The position numbers were made by a program, and so were the translations under genes. This document shows positions 35,143 to 44,662 of a stretch of DNA of 64,000 bases, in pieces. This DNA is from Mycobacterium asiaticum (lineage in GTDB: Bacteria > Actinomycetota > Actinomycetes > Mycobacteriales > Mycobacteriaceae): the NCBI RefSeq assembly GCF_001673635.1, contig NZ_LZMH01000036.1, forward strand, positions 19,727 to 83,726, given 5' to 3'. Position 1 is the first letter of the stretch, and every line of letters begins with the position of its first letter. The notes under the pieces were generated by a model. That model worked only from the letters and a program-made list of their open reading frames with translations, had not been told where the DNA came from and did no database searches.

Positions 35143-35457
35143 GTGTTCGTTGACACCGAATTGTTGCGAGCGGGTGGTCGCGAGGCTCGCCGCGCGGGGG
35201 CGCACACCGAGCAAGCGGCGCAGCATCTTTCGCGTGAGCCGCTGCTTGCGCAGATGTTCGGCGACTTCGGCGCGGGTGAGGCGTTCCGCGTAACGGTCGG
35301 AGCCGCGCACGCTCATCAGCTGCGAACCCTGTTGGGTAACAGGACGATCCTGACCGGCGTCGGTGACCACGCCCACCAGGCCGTTGCCGCGTTTCACGCC
35401 ACCGAGTACGACAACGCCGGCCGGCTTCGAGCGGTGCGGTGCAGCTCCGGAACATAA
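35143..35457 (+). CDS. DUF2563-like small helical protein (Rv2078-like)
   Basis: Protein of 104 residues starting MFVDTELLRAGGREARRAG, the pattern of mycobacterial DUF2563 proteins, which have a WXG100-like helical hairpin. Rv2078 is also 104 residues. The GTG at 35143 has an AGGGAGG ribosome site six bases upstream. The 3' end overlaps the next, large gene by 19 bp. Small WXG-like genes before a large protein are typical of ESX-secreted pairs, so it may be an export partner; this is inferred. Confidence 0.75.
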   Translation: MFVDTELLRAGGREARRAGAHTEQAAQHLSREPLLAQMFGDFGAGEAFRVTVGAAHAHQLRTLLGNRTILTGVGDHAHQAVAAFHATEYDNAGRLRAVRCSSGT

Positions 35458-37820
35458 GCGTTCGGCGTCTGGTCGCCGAAGCCGGCGGTGACCCGTGGGC
35501 CGTCAACGCGAGCCTTCAGCGTGGCCGTCCGGCTCAGATCTCGTCGCTGGGTCAGGCGTTTCACGATGCGGGGCAACGGACCGCTGAGGCCGATGCCGCC
35601 TTCGGGGAAGCGCGTCGCCGCTTCGAGGCGTCCTGGAACCGCGAGAACGGCGACCATCCGATCAACGACGCCGCCGAGGTTCGTCGCGCCACCCAGTCAC
35701 TGGGTATCCAGGCGGCGCAGCTCACTGACATCGCAGCCGATTTGGAGCAGGTGGCGGCGCTGCTCGCCGAAGCGCAGCGGGCGACCGCAGCGGTGCTCCA
35801 GGCGTTGGAACCTCGGTTGGAGAGCATCGACCGCGAAATAGGTGAGGTGCTCCTGTTCGAGATGGCGCACCTTTTCGACGGGCACGCGGCGATCTCCGAT
35901 CTGGAACACCTGGCAGTCGAGGAAACGGCGGCTGCGGCCCACCAGGTCGGAAGCATCCGCGACATGTATTCCGAACGGCTCCACCATCTGACGATGCGGA
36001 TGCGCACCAAGGACGGATACGACGCGGCGCCGATCGAGAACCTGGACGGTTACGAAGCCGAGTCGCCGGAACAAGCCGAACAAGACGTCCACGCGGCCCT
36101 TGCCGGAAACCAGGCTGCGGCGTCCCGAGTGAATCAAGTGTTGGACTCGATCACCGCCGAGCAGCTCGCCGGCACGACTCCGCTGACAGGAGACCAGGCT
36201 TCGGTACTCAGTCAGTTGCAGGCCCAGCAGCACGGCATGTCCGTGGATGCGCTGGCCGCGGCAGAACGGCGACTCGGTGACCAACGGCAGATGATCGCCA
36301 ATTCGTGGCAGCTGATGAGTAACCCCGCGATCGTGTTTCCGCGCACCGAGCTCAAACCCGGCGCCCGCCAGGGATCCGACACGATGCGGGGCGGGGCGAC
36401 GCAGCTGCCCGTAAGCGTGCAAGAAGCGTTCGACGCACCCTTCGAAATTCACACCGATGCGGCGGTGGGACCGATACTGACCGGCGACCCGATGAGGATG
36501 CTGACCGACATAGTCATGCGCAGCAATCCCGCCTTTCAAACGAACACCGATCTGGATCGGCGAATGATCCGGCGTGCGGCGGTCGTGATGGATGGCACGC
36601 TCGGTCCGGTCCCACCCGCAGAGGTCCATATTGCAATGCGCGACGACGTCTTCGACCCGTTCGTCAGGGACATGTTGGCGGCGGTCTCACCGGACCACCC
36701 GGTGGTGCATGACATGCTTACCGGACCCGACCGCGACGCTTTCTTGCAACACGTGCTGCGACATCCCTGGCATGACGACGGGAAAGCTGTTGCCGCGCTG
36801 TTTGATTGGACCGCACCGGCCCATGGTCCGGAAGCCGGAATCGCCGGTGAAACCGCACATGCTTATGGGGCCTATATCGGTTCACACGAACACGACTTGC
36901 TGCATCTGCCCGGTGAAGAGACGGTGGGCAAGAGAAATCCCGAACTGGTGCGCGCCATGGCGCGCGGACTGGCACCGTATATCGGCAACATCACTGGGAC
37001 GCGGGGCGCTATACCGGATTTCGGCGAGTTCCCCGGCGCCTACGGCGACGACGACGAGAGCGGCAGATTGCCGATTGCCAAGGGAATGTTCTCGGTGCTC
37101 AGTACCGACCGGGTGGCCTCGGACTACTTCAACGGGCTTGCTGACCGCCGGGCGCTGATCGCCGAAGGCAGTTATGTCCAGGCGCTCACGAGCCATGCAC
37201 CCGATTTGACGGGTTACAACGCCGACTTGCACGAGGCGATGACCCTGCGGGGACTGGTCAACTCCGGGATACACAACGCGGTTCAGGCCGAGGCCGAGAA
37301 CCACCAGATGGCCGAAAACGCCACACAGCGCGCAGAATACGATCAAAACAAGACCGCTTACGAGTTGGGTGCGAGAGCCACGTCCGCGGCGGCGGGACTG
37401 GTGCCGGGGGCAGGGCCCTACGCAGGGCCCCTCGTCGGCATCCTCGGCCAGGCGATCGAGACCGAGGTCTTGGGGCCCGCGCCGACCGAGACGCCGATGC
37501 CGACCGATCATCCGTTGGCCAACATGTCGATTGGCCGCGCAGACCGCGAACTACTCAACGCGGTCATGGCCTCCGGACACGGCATCGAGGGCATTCCGCC
37601 GCGGTATTTGATCGACGGGCGCATCGGCAGCCCAGATGAGTTGCGGGGAAGAGGTATTCCCGTGGAGTCCGGTATCTACGACGCGACTTTGAACCGGGCG
37701 TTGGCGGGATTGTTCACTGAAATCTACGGCGATAATCCTGCTCGGTACGTAATGCCCGACAAAGACATGATTTTGCGCTACAACGCGGTAACCAACGACC
37801 CCAACCCGTTGAAGCGATGA
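35439..37820 (+). CDS. Large helical protein (Rv2079-like)
   Basis: Protein of 793 residues with GTG start at 35439. Residues 1-200 are predicted helical (AADLEQVAALLAEAQRATAA and similar). The middle contains DVFDPFVRDMLAAVSPDHPV and HGPEAGIAGETAHAYGAYIG, and the end is Gly/Pro-containing. I see no signal peptide or known catalytic motif. It overlaps the DUF2563-like gene, which suggests a two-gene effector/partner unit. It is longer than Rv2079 (about 656 aa). Homologues have been described as TPR-repeat-like; I cannot confirm that by eye. Function unknown. Confidence 0.75.
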   Translation: MQLRNISVRRLVAEAGGDPWAVNASLQRGRPAQISSLGQAFHDAGQRTAEADAAFGEARRRFEASWNRENGDHPINDAAEVRRATQSLGIQAAQLTDIAADLEQVAALLAEAQRATAAVLQALEPRLESIDREIGEVLLFEMAHLFDGHAAISDLEHLAVEETAAAAHQVGSIRDMYSERLHHLTMRMRTKDGYDAAPIENLDGYEAESPEQAEQDVHAALAGNQAAASRVNQVLDSITAEQLAGTTPLTGDQASVLSQLQAQQHGMSVDALAAAERRLGDQRQMIANSWQLMSNPAIVFPRTELKPGARQGSDTMRGGATQLPVSVQEAFDAPFEIHTDAAVGPILTGDPMRMLTDIVMRSNPAFQTNTDLDRRMIRRAAVVMDGTLGPVPPAEVHIAMRDDVFDPFVRDMLAAVSPDHPVVHDMLTGPDRDAFLQHVLRHPWHDDGKAVAALFDWTAPAHGPEAGIAGETAHAYGAYIGSHEHDLLHLPGEETVGKRNPELVRAMARGLAPYIGNITGTRGAIPDFGEFPGAYGDDDESGRLPIAKGMFSVLSTDRVASDYFNGLADRRALIAEGSYVQALTSHAPDLTGYNADLHEAMTLRGLVNSGIHNAVQAEAENHQMAENATQRAEYDQNKTAYELGARATSAAAGLVPGAGPYAGPLVGILGQAIETEVLGPAPTETPMPTDHPLANMSIGRADRELLNAVMASGHGIEGIPPRYLIDGRIGSPDELRGRGIPVESGIYDATLNRALAGLFTEIYGDNPARYVMPDKDMILRYNAVTNDPNPLKR

Positions 37821-37910
37821 CGTCGCGGGGCAGTGACTAACTCGATTCGCCGATAGGCGCTAGCATCACCGAATCCCGTCGGCGTGTGGCGGGTCGGGTG
37901 GAAGGACGCG

Positions 37911-38873
37911 ATGAGCGGCGACGACGAGTTACGCATCATCCTCGATCAGCTGTCACAGCTGCTCGGTATACCGCCGCCACCCGTCATCACCCCCGACCCG
38001 TTGGCGTCCGGGCATTCCAACATCAGCCAGCTGCTCCGGGCGCTGGGGGCGGCGGCGAATGCCGGGGATGCCGAAGACAACGGCGAAGCGCAGGCCGGGC
38101 ACGACGAGCGGGACGCGAAGGTCGCCGATGCGCTCGCCAAATTCCCCGCCAACGAGGACGACGCGGCGGCTCAACTTGCCGGTGTCGGAGGGTCGGGACA
38201 GATGTCGCAGATGCTGCAGCAGATGCCGCAGATGGCCTCCGGGATCGCGGGCGGGATCGCTGGTGCGTTGGGCGGGATGCTGCAGCCGTTCAGCCAGATT
38301 TCCCAACAACTGGCGCAGGCCGGACAGCAGGCCATGCAGGCCGGAATGGGCATGGTGCAGCAGGGTGCGGGCGCTGGCACGGGCGCGGCGGAACGGGCGG
38401 AGCTGCTCGGAGCAGACGATGAGCTTGGGGCCGGTGGCGGTGGCTTCTCCGGCGGCGCTGGCGGTGGCGGCAGTGATAGCGGGGGCGGCTTCGAGGGGAC
38501 CGCCCCGACGGCGATGCTGGGGCCGCCGCCGACTCCGTCGGCCGGTACGGTGCCGGCATCGTCGCAGACGACGTCGTTGCCCGCAGCGAGTGCACCCGAG
38601 CCGTCGGCCGCTCCACGCGGCGCGATGGGCGGCGCGATGCCGATGATGCCGCCGGGGGCCATGCACGGCGGCGGTACCGGCAACGATGCGAAACCCGACA
38701 CCAAACGCATCGTCGGGCCGACCGTGAAGAACGGCGCACCGGTGCAGGGACGGATCACCACGCCGCCGCCTCTGCCCGCGGTGACCAAACATGTCGACGG
38801 CAAACCGGTCGCGACGCGGCGGATCCTGCTGTCCGACGACAAGCCTGATGCCGACGGTTCGTCGGGTCGCTGA
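37911..38873 (+). CDS. Ala/Gly/Pro-rich protein (Rv2083/Rv3900c-like)
   Basis: Protein of 320 residues. The N-terminus MSGDDELRIILDQLSQLLGI is followed by a Met/Gln-rich helical segment (MSQMLQQMPQMASGIAGGIA) at about 100-155, then a Gly-rich and Pro-rich linker and a conserved-looking C-terminus (TKRIVGPTVKNGAPVQGRIT, then RRILLSDDK). A GGAAGGA ribosome site precedes the ATG at 37911. The architecture resembles ESX-associated secreted proteins such as EspI/Rv3900c, but this is recalled and not searched. First gene of a three-gene unit with the membrane and proline-rich proteins downstream. Confidence 0.7.
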   Translation: MSGDDELRIILDQLSQLLGIPPPPVITPDPLASGHSNISQLLRALGAAANAGDAEDNGEAQAGHDERDAKVADALAKFPANEDDAAAQLAGVGGSGQMSQMLQQMPQMASGIAGGIAGALGGMLQPFSQISQQLAQAGQQAMQAGMGMVQQGAGAGTGAAERAELLGADDELGAGGGGFSGGAGGGGSDSGGGFEGTAPTAMLGPPPTPSAGTVPASSQTTSLPAASAPEPSAAPRGAMGGAMPMMPPGAMHGGGTGNDAKPDTKRIVGPTVKNGAPVQGRITTPPPLPAVTKHVDGKPVATRRILLSDDKPDADGSSGR

Positions 38874-38963
38874 CCGGGCCGGCAGCAATGGTAATCCGCC
38901 GAGTGAGGCGCTGATCAATCGTTAATTGAGCGGCTGTAGCAAAGACTGACTGGCGCTTTCGCG

Positions 38964-39518
38964 GTGGAACGATACGATCCACGCGTGTCCAACGTGCCCC
39001 CACCGCAACTTTCCGCGTGGCCGTCTGCGCCACCGCCCACGCGAGGTCAACCGTCGAGGTGGCTGGGGCTTCTATCGCTAGGGATCGCGTTGTTGGCGAT
39101 CGGAGTAGCCGTGGGCGCCTGGTTGCGACCGCTACCGAAGTACGAGCCGCCGCCGGCCCCGACGTACACGAGCCAGCAGGTTGCCGACGCGAAGGCGAAA
39201 GTGTGCGCTGCGTTCCAAAGGGTGCATAACGCAGTTCGGGGCAATTTTGCACGCGACCAGGGCACAGATCCCAATCAGCAACTGTTGGTTGCGCTTGCAG
39301 GCCAACAAGCTCTTATTGCAGGCGCCAATTTCCTCAAAACGACGTTGTTGGATGCACCAGCAACCGCGAACGCTCTAACAGCAGAAGTACAAAAGATCAT
39401 TCGTGTCTACGAGAGCCTCGCAATTGATTATCTGAACGGGCGCGGCAGCCCAGACGTAGATCCCTCTCTGCGAGCCGGAGACGATGCGACGATAGCAATA
39501 CAACGGATCTGTTCATGA
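38964..39518 (+). CDS. Single-pass membrane protein (Rv2081c/Rv3901c-like)
   Basis: Protein of 184 residues: a proline-rich N-terminus, one membrane helix (WLGLLSLGIALLAIGVAVGAWL, about residues 33-54), and an external helical domain with two cysteines (KVCAAF and the C-terminal RICS). The start is GTG 38964 or GTG 38985; neither has a strong ribosome site. From about 39180 the DNA drops from ~72% to ~53% G+C, so the external domain comes from a different compositional source than the N-terminus. The stop overlaps the next start (ATGA). Confidence 0.72.
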   Translation: MERYDPRVSNVPPPQLSAWPSAPPPTRGQPSRWLGLLSLGIALLAIGVAVGAWLRPLPKYEPPPAPTYTSQQVADAKAKVCAAFQRVHNAVRGNFARDQGTDPNQQLLVALAGQQALIAGANFLKTTLLDAPATANALTAEVQKIIRVYESLAIDYLNGRGSPDVDPSLRAGDDATIAIQRICS

Positions 39519-41731
39519 CCGACCTACCTCAGGGAAAGTGGTCGCTTCTTCTGGTAGGTGATCAATGGCCGGACCAGAGTGACGTGATTGCCCTTGACCG
39601 CGCTAAGGCGAACAGACACGCAAACGTTGTGGCATGGAGGCAACTAGTCGACGTCTTGCACCATGCTCGATTTGGTCCGCTGGTAGAGCAGCAAGGGCAC
39701 ACCGCAAATGATCTGCGGGACGCGTTCTTCCGAGGCGAGCAGCAGGCAGTCGGTGCGGTCACGAAGAACCATGTCAAAGAAAACGCGTATTCAGCTGCCG
39801 GGGATAGCATCAAACACCTTCGTCAGGAGTTGACTGGCATAGCTGACGAAGGAAACCGAGAAATCGCGTGTATCGAGAACACGACCGAACCGGTAGAAAC
39901 CAAAGTTGCCCAAATCGCTGCGCTCATACAGCATTACCGGGGACTAGCTATTGCTTCAGCGGCCAAGTGCACCGCCAACGTACTTGAGGCAATGCAGCGT
40001 ATCTTGGAAGCGGACGCAGCTGCTCAATCCGCCCGGCAATTCGCGCATAGCCAGGGCGTGGACGTTGGCGAGGCTTTTGGACACTCCCAGGACCAGGTCG
40101 ACTTGGAAGGGCAAGTATTAGAAGCGCTGGTCCGCCCCGGCTCGGCTGCCGGAATAAGGTTCGGGCAACCCCCGGAGTCTTCAAAGCAGGCTCCGACGTC
40201 TGCTGAACCGATACTCAATTCGCCCGGCACGGTTTTAGGTATTCCAGAACGCTTCGGGCAGCCTGCATTTGGGAATACTCGTGCTGCGCCAGAGCGAGGA
40301 ACCTCAACTGGGCCGGGGACGGCGATGGGCATACCTACGGGATACCGCTCACCGCAGGTGGCCCCACCTGATTCGGTGTCAAAACAGACGACATCACTTT
40401 TTGCAACGCACGCGCCGGCGATGGCAGGAGCCGTTCCCAGCCCCGCGGGCGTGCCTTGCCAGCAACTACCTGCAACGATGTGGCACGGTGAATCTACATT
40501 GTCCCCTGGCATGCCCGGGGGACACTTGCCGTCGCCAACGACCCCAACGATCACCCCCGCCGAACTCGCCCAGAGTTTCAACAAGGGCATGGAATCCGGC
40601 GCACCGTTCTCGGCCGCCGGCCACGCCGTGCCGTCAATGCCGATCTCGCCGACCGAGCCCCAAATGTCGCACGCCGCAACAGCAATGCCTGCGACCACCG
40701 CCGCGCCGGTACACGTGCCCGCGGTCGACTCTCCCGCGCCAATCCACCACACGCCCGCCCCAGAGGCCCCGCAACCGCCGGCGATAGTGGCAGCCGCTCC
40801 CCCGGCACCGATCGCGCCCGCGCCGCCCCCGGCCGCCGGCGTGCTGCCGAGCTATGGGTCCGACCTGAGACCTTCCGTCTCCACCACGATCACTCCGCCT
40901 TCAGCGCCCAACCCTCCGCCGGTGTCAGCGACGCCAAGTTCGGCGCCAGTGAGCCCGTCCGGGGCTCATGCCAGTCCGGGCCAACCGGCGGTCGTCCGCC
41001 AAACCACGCCGTCAGCGCCACCCCCACCGCCGAACGCCACCGGCGCGCAAGCCGTCACTGCCACCGCGACCGGCGCGGCAGTCGGCGCAGCGTCAGCCGA
41101 CGCTGCAGCGCGTGCCCGGCTACAGCGCCTGGTCGACGCGGTCGCCCGTCAGCAACCACGCCTGGCGTGGGCCGCCGGCGACCGCGCCGATGACACCACG
41201 CTGCTTGTGACCGACCTGGCCGGCGGCTGGATCCCGCCAGGCGTCGCACTCCCCGCCGCGGTAACGCTGCTGCCGCCGGCACGACGGCGCGGCAACCTCG
41301 AATCCTTGCTCGGTGAAGTCACCGTCACCGCGAGCTACACCCCTATCCACCAGCTCCCCGATGAAACCGAGCCGCCGTCCACGTCGCCGCGGCCGCGATC
41401 CGCGCCGGAGATCCCCGACCTCGGCTGGGAACTCAGCCAGGCCACCCAGTGGCGCGATGGCCTACCCCGGCTGGCCCACACCCTGGCGAAGGCGGCCTCG
41501 GCGGGCACAGGCGTACTGGACTCCGAAACCGCTCTGCTGCAACAACATCTGGCCACCATCAGCAGCCGAGTCCTGGACACTTACCCGAAAGAAATCAACG
41601 CCCACGACGTCGGCAACTGGCAACTGCTCGCGGCGATCGACGCCCTGGTGGCGGGCGACAAGAACGCCGCCAACTACCACCTTGCCTGGTTCCTGGCCGG
41701 CGAGGCGACTGGCCAAAGGCTCAAGAACTAA
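39515..41731 (+). CDS. Proline-rich protein with conserved C-terminal domain (Rv2082/Rv3899c-like)
   Basis: Protein of 738 residues. Residues 1-210 are helical with no family I recognise. Residues 210-310 contain two imperfect repeats of the form SPGTVLGIPERFGQP. Residues 340-525 are Pro/Ala-rich. The last ~210 residues (LQRLVDAVARQQPRLAWAAG to GDKNAANYHLAWFLAGEATG) match what I recall of the Rv3899c C-terminal domains (DUF5631/DUF5632). The first ~330 codons are about 52% G+C, the rest 65-80%, so the gene is a mosaic. It is coupled to the membrane protein by ATGA. The stop overlaps the pepE stop by 4 bp. Confidence 0.75.
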   Translation: MTDLPQGKWSLLLVGDQWPDQSDVIALDRAKANRHANVVAWRQLVDVLHHARFGPLVEQQGHTANDLRDAFFRGEQQAVGAVTKNHVKENAYSAAGDSIKHLRQELTGIADEGNREIACIENTTEPVETKVAQIAALIQHYRGLAIASAAKCTANVLEAMQRILEADAAAQSARQFAHSQGVDVGEAFGHSQDQVDLEGQVLEALVRPGSAAGIRFGQPPESSKQAPTSAEPILNSPGTVLGIPERFGQPAFGNTRAAPERGTSTGPGTAMGIPTGYRSPQVAPPDSVSKQTTSLFATHAPAMAGAVPSPAGVPCQQLPATMWHGESTLSPGMPGGHLPSPTTPTITPAELAQSFNKGMESGAPFSAAGHAVPSMPISPTEPQMSHAATAMPATTAAPVHVPAVDSPAPIHHTPAPEAPQPPAIVAAAPPAPIAPAPPPAAGVLPSYGSDLRPSVSTTITPPSAPNPPPVSATPSSAPVSPSGAHASPGQPAVVRQTTPSAPPPPPNATGAQAVTATATGAAVGAASADAAARARLQRLVDAVARQQPRLAWAAGDRADDTTLLVTDLAGGWIPPGVALPAAVTLLPPARRRGNLESLLGEVTVTASYTPIHQLPDETEPPSTSPRPRSAPEIPDLGWELSQATQWRDGLPRLAHTLAKAASAGTGVLDSETALLQQHLATISSRVLDTYPKEINAHDVGNWQLLAAIDALVAGDKNAANYHLAWFLAGEATGQRLKN

Positions 41732-42849
41732 CCCACCACAAGCAATTCGTGCGGACGGCTGTTGACCGAGATAGCCCCATCCGAGGTCACCACTACGATG
41801 TCCTCGATGCGAGCGCCCCACCGACCGGGAAAGTAGATGCCCGGCTCGATCGAGAACGCCATGCCCGCAGCCAGCGGCAGGTCATTGCCGGCGACGATGT
41901 ACGGCTCTTCGTGCACACACAACCCGATGCCGTGACCGGTGCGATGCACGAAATACTCTGCGAGACCCGCCGCGGCCAAGACATCCCGGGCCGCGGAATC
42001 GACCTGCTCTGCCGTCACCCCAGGACGGACGGCCTCGAACGCGGTGCGCTGCGCCAGCTGCAGAGCCGAATATTGTTCGGCCACTTCATCACTCGGCTCG
42101 CCGATGCTGTAGGTACGGGTCGAGTCGGAATGGTAGCCGGGCCCAAACGTGCCGCCGATGTCGACGACTACGATGTCTCCCGCCGCCAGCCTGCGGTCCG
42201 AGAAGCCGTGATGCGGGTCGGCGCCGTGCGGACCCGATCCCACGATAACGAACGCCACCCCCGAATGCCCTTCGGCCACAATGGCTTCGGAGATGTCCGC
42301 CGCCACCTCTGCCTCCGTGCGGCCCGGCACCAAAAACGAGGGCACCCGGGCATGCACCCGATCGATCGCCGCGCCTGCCGCCGACAATGCGTCGATTTCG
42401 GCCGCTTCCTTGACCATTCGCAGCTCACGCAGCACATCGGTGGCCAACACCGGCATCGCCCCCAGCGCCTCAGACAGCGGCAGCAGGTGCAGGGCCGGCA
42501 TGGAGTCGGTCACGGCTACCGCGGACGCCACCCGTCCCAACGCCGCGCCCACCAACCGGTACGGGTCGTCGCCGTCGACCCAATCACGCACAGTTAGGTC
42601 CAGTTCCCCCGCGGCGGACTCCTTCAGCGAAGCGAGCTCCAGTCGCGGCAACACCACAGTCGGATCGCCCTCGGCCGGCACCACCAAGGCGGTCAGTCGC
42701 TCAAACGTTTCCGCCCGGGACCCGAGCAGATACCGCAGGTCATAGCCCGGGGTGATCACCAAGCCGGCCAGCCCAGCCTGCGCGGCCAAGGCGGCGGCGG
42801 CCCGGAGCCGACGGGCATAAACCGCGGCCTCGAATCGGTGAGAGTCCAT
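41728..42849 (-). CDS. pepE: Xaa-Pro aminopeptidase (M24 family)
   Basis: Protein of 373 residues, cytoplasmic, corresponding to Rv2089c. The pita-bread metal ligands are all visible: Asp230 (VVDIGG), Asp242 (HSDSTRTY), His306 (HRTGHGIG), Glu335 (SIEPGIY) and Glu349 (ARIEDIV). The N-terminal ~140 residues form the creatinase-like domain. It removes N-terminal residues before proline. The ATG is at 42849, 41 bp from the divergent exonuclease gene. Confidence 0.93.
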   Translation of the reverse strand: MDSHRFEAAVYARRLRAAAALAAQAGLAGLVITPGYDLRYLLGSRAETFERLTALVVPAEGDPTVVLPRLELASLKESAAGELDLTVRDWVDGDDPYRLVGAALGRVASAVAVTDSMPALHLLPLSEALGAMPVLATDVLRELRMVKEAAEIDALSAAGAAIDRVHARVPSFLVPGRTEAEVAADISEAIVAEGHSGVAFVIVGSGPHGADPHHGFSDRRLAAGDIVVVDIGGTFGPGYHSDSTRTYSIGEPSDEVAEQYSALQLAQRTAFEAVRPGVTAEQVDSAARDVLAAAGLAEYFVHRTGHGIGLCVHEEPYIVAGNDLPLAAGMAFSIEPGIYFPGRWGARIEDIVVVTSDGAISVNSRPHELLVVG

Positions 42850-42890
42850 GCAAGCCAGGCTAACCGCCTGGCCCTGGCAGGATTACCAGC

Positions 42891-43847
42891 ATGCCCGCTC
42901 CCCTGTTGCTGCTCGACGGCGCCAGCATGTGGTTTCGCTCGTACTTCGGAGTGCCGTCCTCAATAAAGGCGCCCGACGGCAGGCCCGTCAACGCCGTCCG
43001 CGGATTCATCGACTCGATGGCGGTGGTCATCACCCAACAAAAACCCAGCCGACTCGCGGTCTGCTTGGACCTGGATTGGCGGCCGCAGTTCCGCGTCGAC
43101 CTCATCCCGTCCTACAAGGCGCACCGGGTTGCCGAACCCGAACCGGCGGGTGAACCCGATGTGGAGGAGGTGCCCGACGAGCTGACCCCGCAGATCGACA
43201 TGATCATGGAGTTGCTCGACGCTTTCGGGATTCCGACCGCCGGGGCGCCCGGCTACGAAGCCGACGACGTCCTCGGCACGCTGGCGGCACAGGAACGCGA
43301 CGACCCCGTGGTGGTGGTCAGCGGCGACCGCGACCTGCTGCAGGTGGTTACCGACGACCCCGTCTCGGTCCGGGTTCTCTATCTGGGCCGCGGGCTGGCC
43401 AAAGCCAATCTGTACGGGCCCAAAGAGGTGGCCGAGCAGTACGGAGTGCCGGTGCATCGGGCCGGGCCGGCCTACGCCGAGCTCGCCCTGCTACGCGGCG
43501 ACCCGTCGGACGGCCTGCCGGGCGTACCGGGTGTCGGCGAGAAGACCGCCGCCTCCCTGCTCGCCCAGCACGGCTCGCTGGACGACATCCTGGCTGCGGC
43601 CAATGACCCGAAATCCAAGCTGGCCAACGGAATACGGACCAAACTGCGCAAGTCCGCGGACTACATCGAGGCCGCGCAGAAGGTGGTACGTGTATCCACC
43701 GACGCGCCGGTCACGCTGTCGACGCGCACCGACAAGCTGCCGCTGCACGCGGCCCACCCGAAACGCACCGCGGACCTGGCCACGCAGTACGGCGTCGGAT
43801 CCTCGATCGCGCGACTGCAGAAGGCGCTGGACCGGCTACCCGACTGA
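42891..43847 (+). CDS. 5'-3' exonuclease (Rv2090 homologue)
   Basis: Protein of 318 residues equivalent to the 5'-nuclease domain of DNA polymerase I but standing alone. Metal-binding acidic segments are visible: [36 protein letters not shown] and [18 protein letters not shown], the last also being the helix-hairpin-helix. It trims 5' flaps or ends in DNA repair or replication. ATG at 42891; ends 3 bp after the stop codon position region of the convergent DUF4333 gene start at 43848, so the two stops are adjacent. Confidence 0.9.
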   Translation: MPAPLLLLDGASMWFRSYFGVPSSIKAPDGRPVNAVRGFIDSMAVVITQQKPSRLAVCLDLDWRPQFRVDLIPSYKAHRVAEPEPAGEPDVEEVPDELTPQIDMIMELLDAFGIPTAGAPGYEADDVLGTLAAQERDDPVVVVSGDRDLLQVVTDDPVSVRVLYLGRGLAKANLYGPKEVAEQYGVPVHRAGPAYAELALLRGDPSDGLPGVPGVGEKTAASLLAQHGSLDDILAAANDPKSKLANGIRTKLRKSADYIEAAQKVVRVSTDAPVTLSTRTDKLPLHAAHPKRTADLATQYGVGSSIARLQKALDRLPD

Positions 43848-44582
43848 TTACTGCGGGCGACCGACCTCGTAGGTGCCCTTGTCGTCCTGGAACGTCACCG
43901 TCACACGCTTCGAAGCGCCGTCGATGCTCACGGTGCAATCGAAGGTGCCGCCCTTCTTCACCACCGGGTCCGAACCGCCGTTGCACTTGACGTCCTTGAC
44001 GTTCTTGGCGCCGTAACCGTTGGTCTCGTCAGTCAGGATCGACTGCACACCGGAATTGGCCTTGTTGACGTCCAGCTTGGTGGTTACGAAGAACCCGGGC
44101 ACCACGAATCCGAGCACCAGAATGACGATCAGGAACAGCAGCGCGATCCCGCCGGCCACCGCACCGATGAAGGCCTTCGAGCGCTTGGGACCCTGCGGCG
44201 CAGGTTGCCCGTAGGTCTGCGGCGGCGGGTATTGCCCGGGCTGACCCGGCTGTCCGTACTGGGGGGGCTGGCCGTACTGGGCCGGCTGGCCGTACTGGGG
44301 CTGTCCGTACTGGGGTGGCTGACCGTACTGCGGTGTCGCGCCGTACTGGGTCGCCTGCGAACCGTAGTCGGAACCGTATTCCGGCTGCGCATATTGCTGC
44401 GGGTACGCCTGATCGGCAGGCTGCTGGTAGCCCGGGTACTCGGCGGCCGGATATGACTGCGCGTGCCAGGTCGCGTCCTGACCGCCGCCCGGTTGCTGCC
44501 AGGGCGACCCCGCCATGGTCGGGTCCGAGGAACCCGGGCTGGGCTGCTGCCACCTCGGGTCTGGTCCCTGCGGTCCACTCAT
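43848..44582 (-). CDS. DUF4333 membrane protein with QYGQP repeats (Rv2091c homologue)
   Basis: Protein of 244 residues. The N-terminal ~130 residues are Gln/Pro/Tyr/Gly-rich with repeated QYGQP units and are cytoplasmic and disordered. One membrane helix ([20 protein letters not shown]) lies around 138-160. The external C-terminal DUF4333 domain has two cysteines (VKCNGG and FDCTVS) likely to form a disulfide. The function is unknown; DUF4333 proteins are common actinobacterial envelope proteins. The ATG is at 44582. A 78-bp gap separates it from helY upstream. Confidence 0.87.
   Translation of the reverse strand: MSGPQGPDPRWQQPSPGSSDPTMAGSPWQQPGGGQDATWHAQSYPAAEYPGYQQPADQAYPQQYAQPEYGSDYGSQATQYGATPQYGQPPQYGQPQYGQPAQYGQPPQYGQPGQPGQYPPPQTYGQPAPQGPKRSKAFIGAVAGGIALLFLIVILVLGFVVPGFFVTTKLDVNKANSGVQSILTDETNGYGAKNVKDVKCNGGSDPVVKKGGTFDCTVSIDGASKRVTVTFQDDKGTYEVGRPQ
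44254..44347. repeat. Tandem repeat encoding QYGQP units
   Basis: The heptamer CCGTACT recurs at 44254, 44272, 44290, 44305, 44323 and 44341, with spacings of 18, 18, 15, 18 and 18 bp. All spacings are multiples of three, so the repeat is in frame with the DUF4333 protein and copy number could vary between strains. Confidence 0.8.
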
Positions 44583-44662
44583 TACTGCTCCTCAGTCGAT
44601 TTGTCCCTGGCCAACCGTGGCCCCCGTGGTCGTATGCCGATCCACCGTAGCTCCGGCCTAGC

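Noticed and set aside
44254..44347. CRISPR-like regular spacing of CCGTACT
   Set aside because: The units are in frame with a membrane protein and encode QYGQP repeats; there are no spacers or cas genes.
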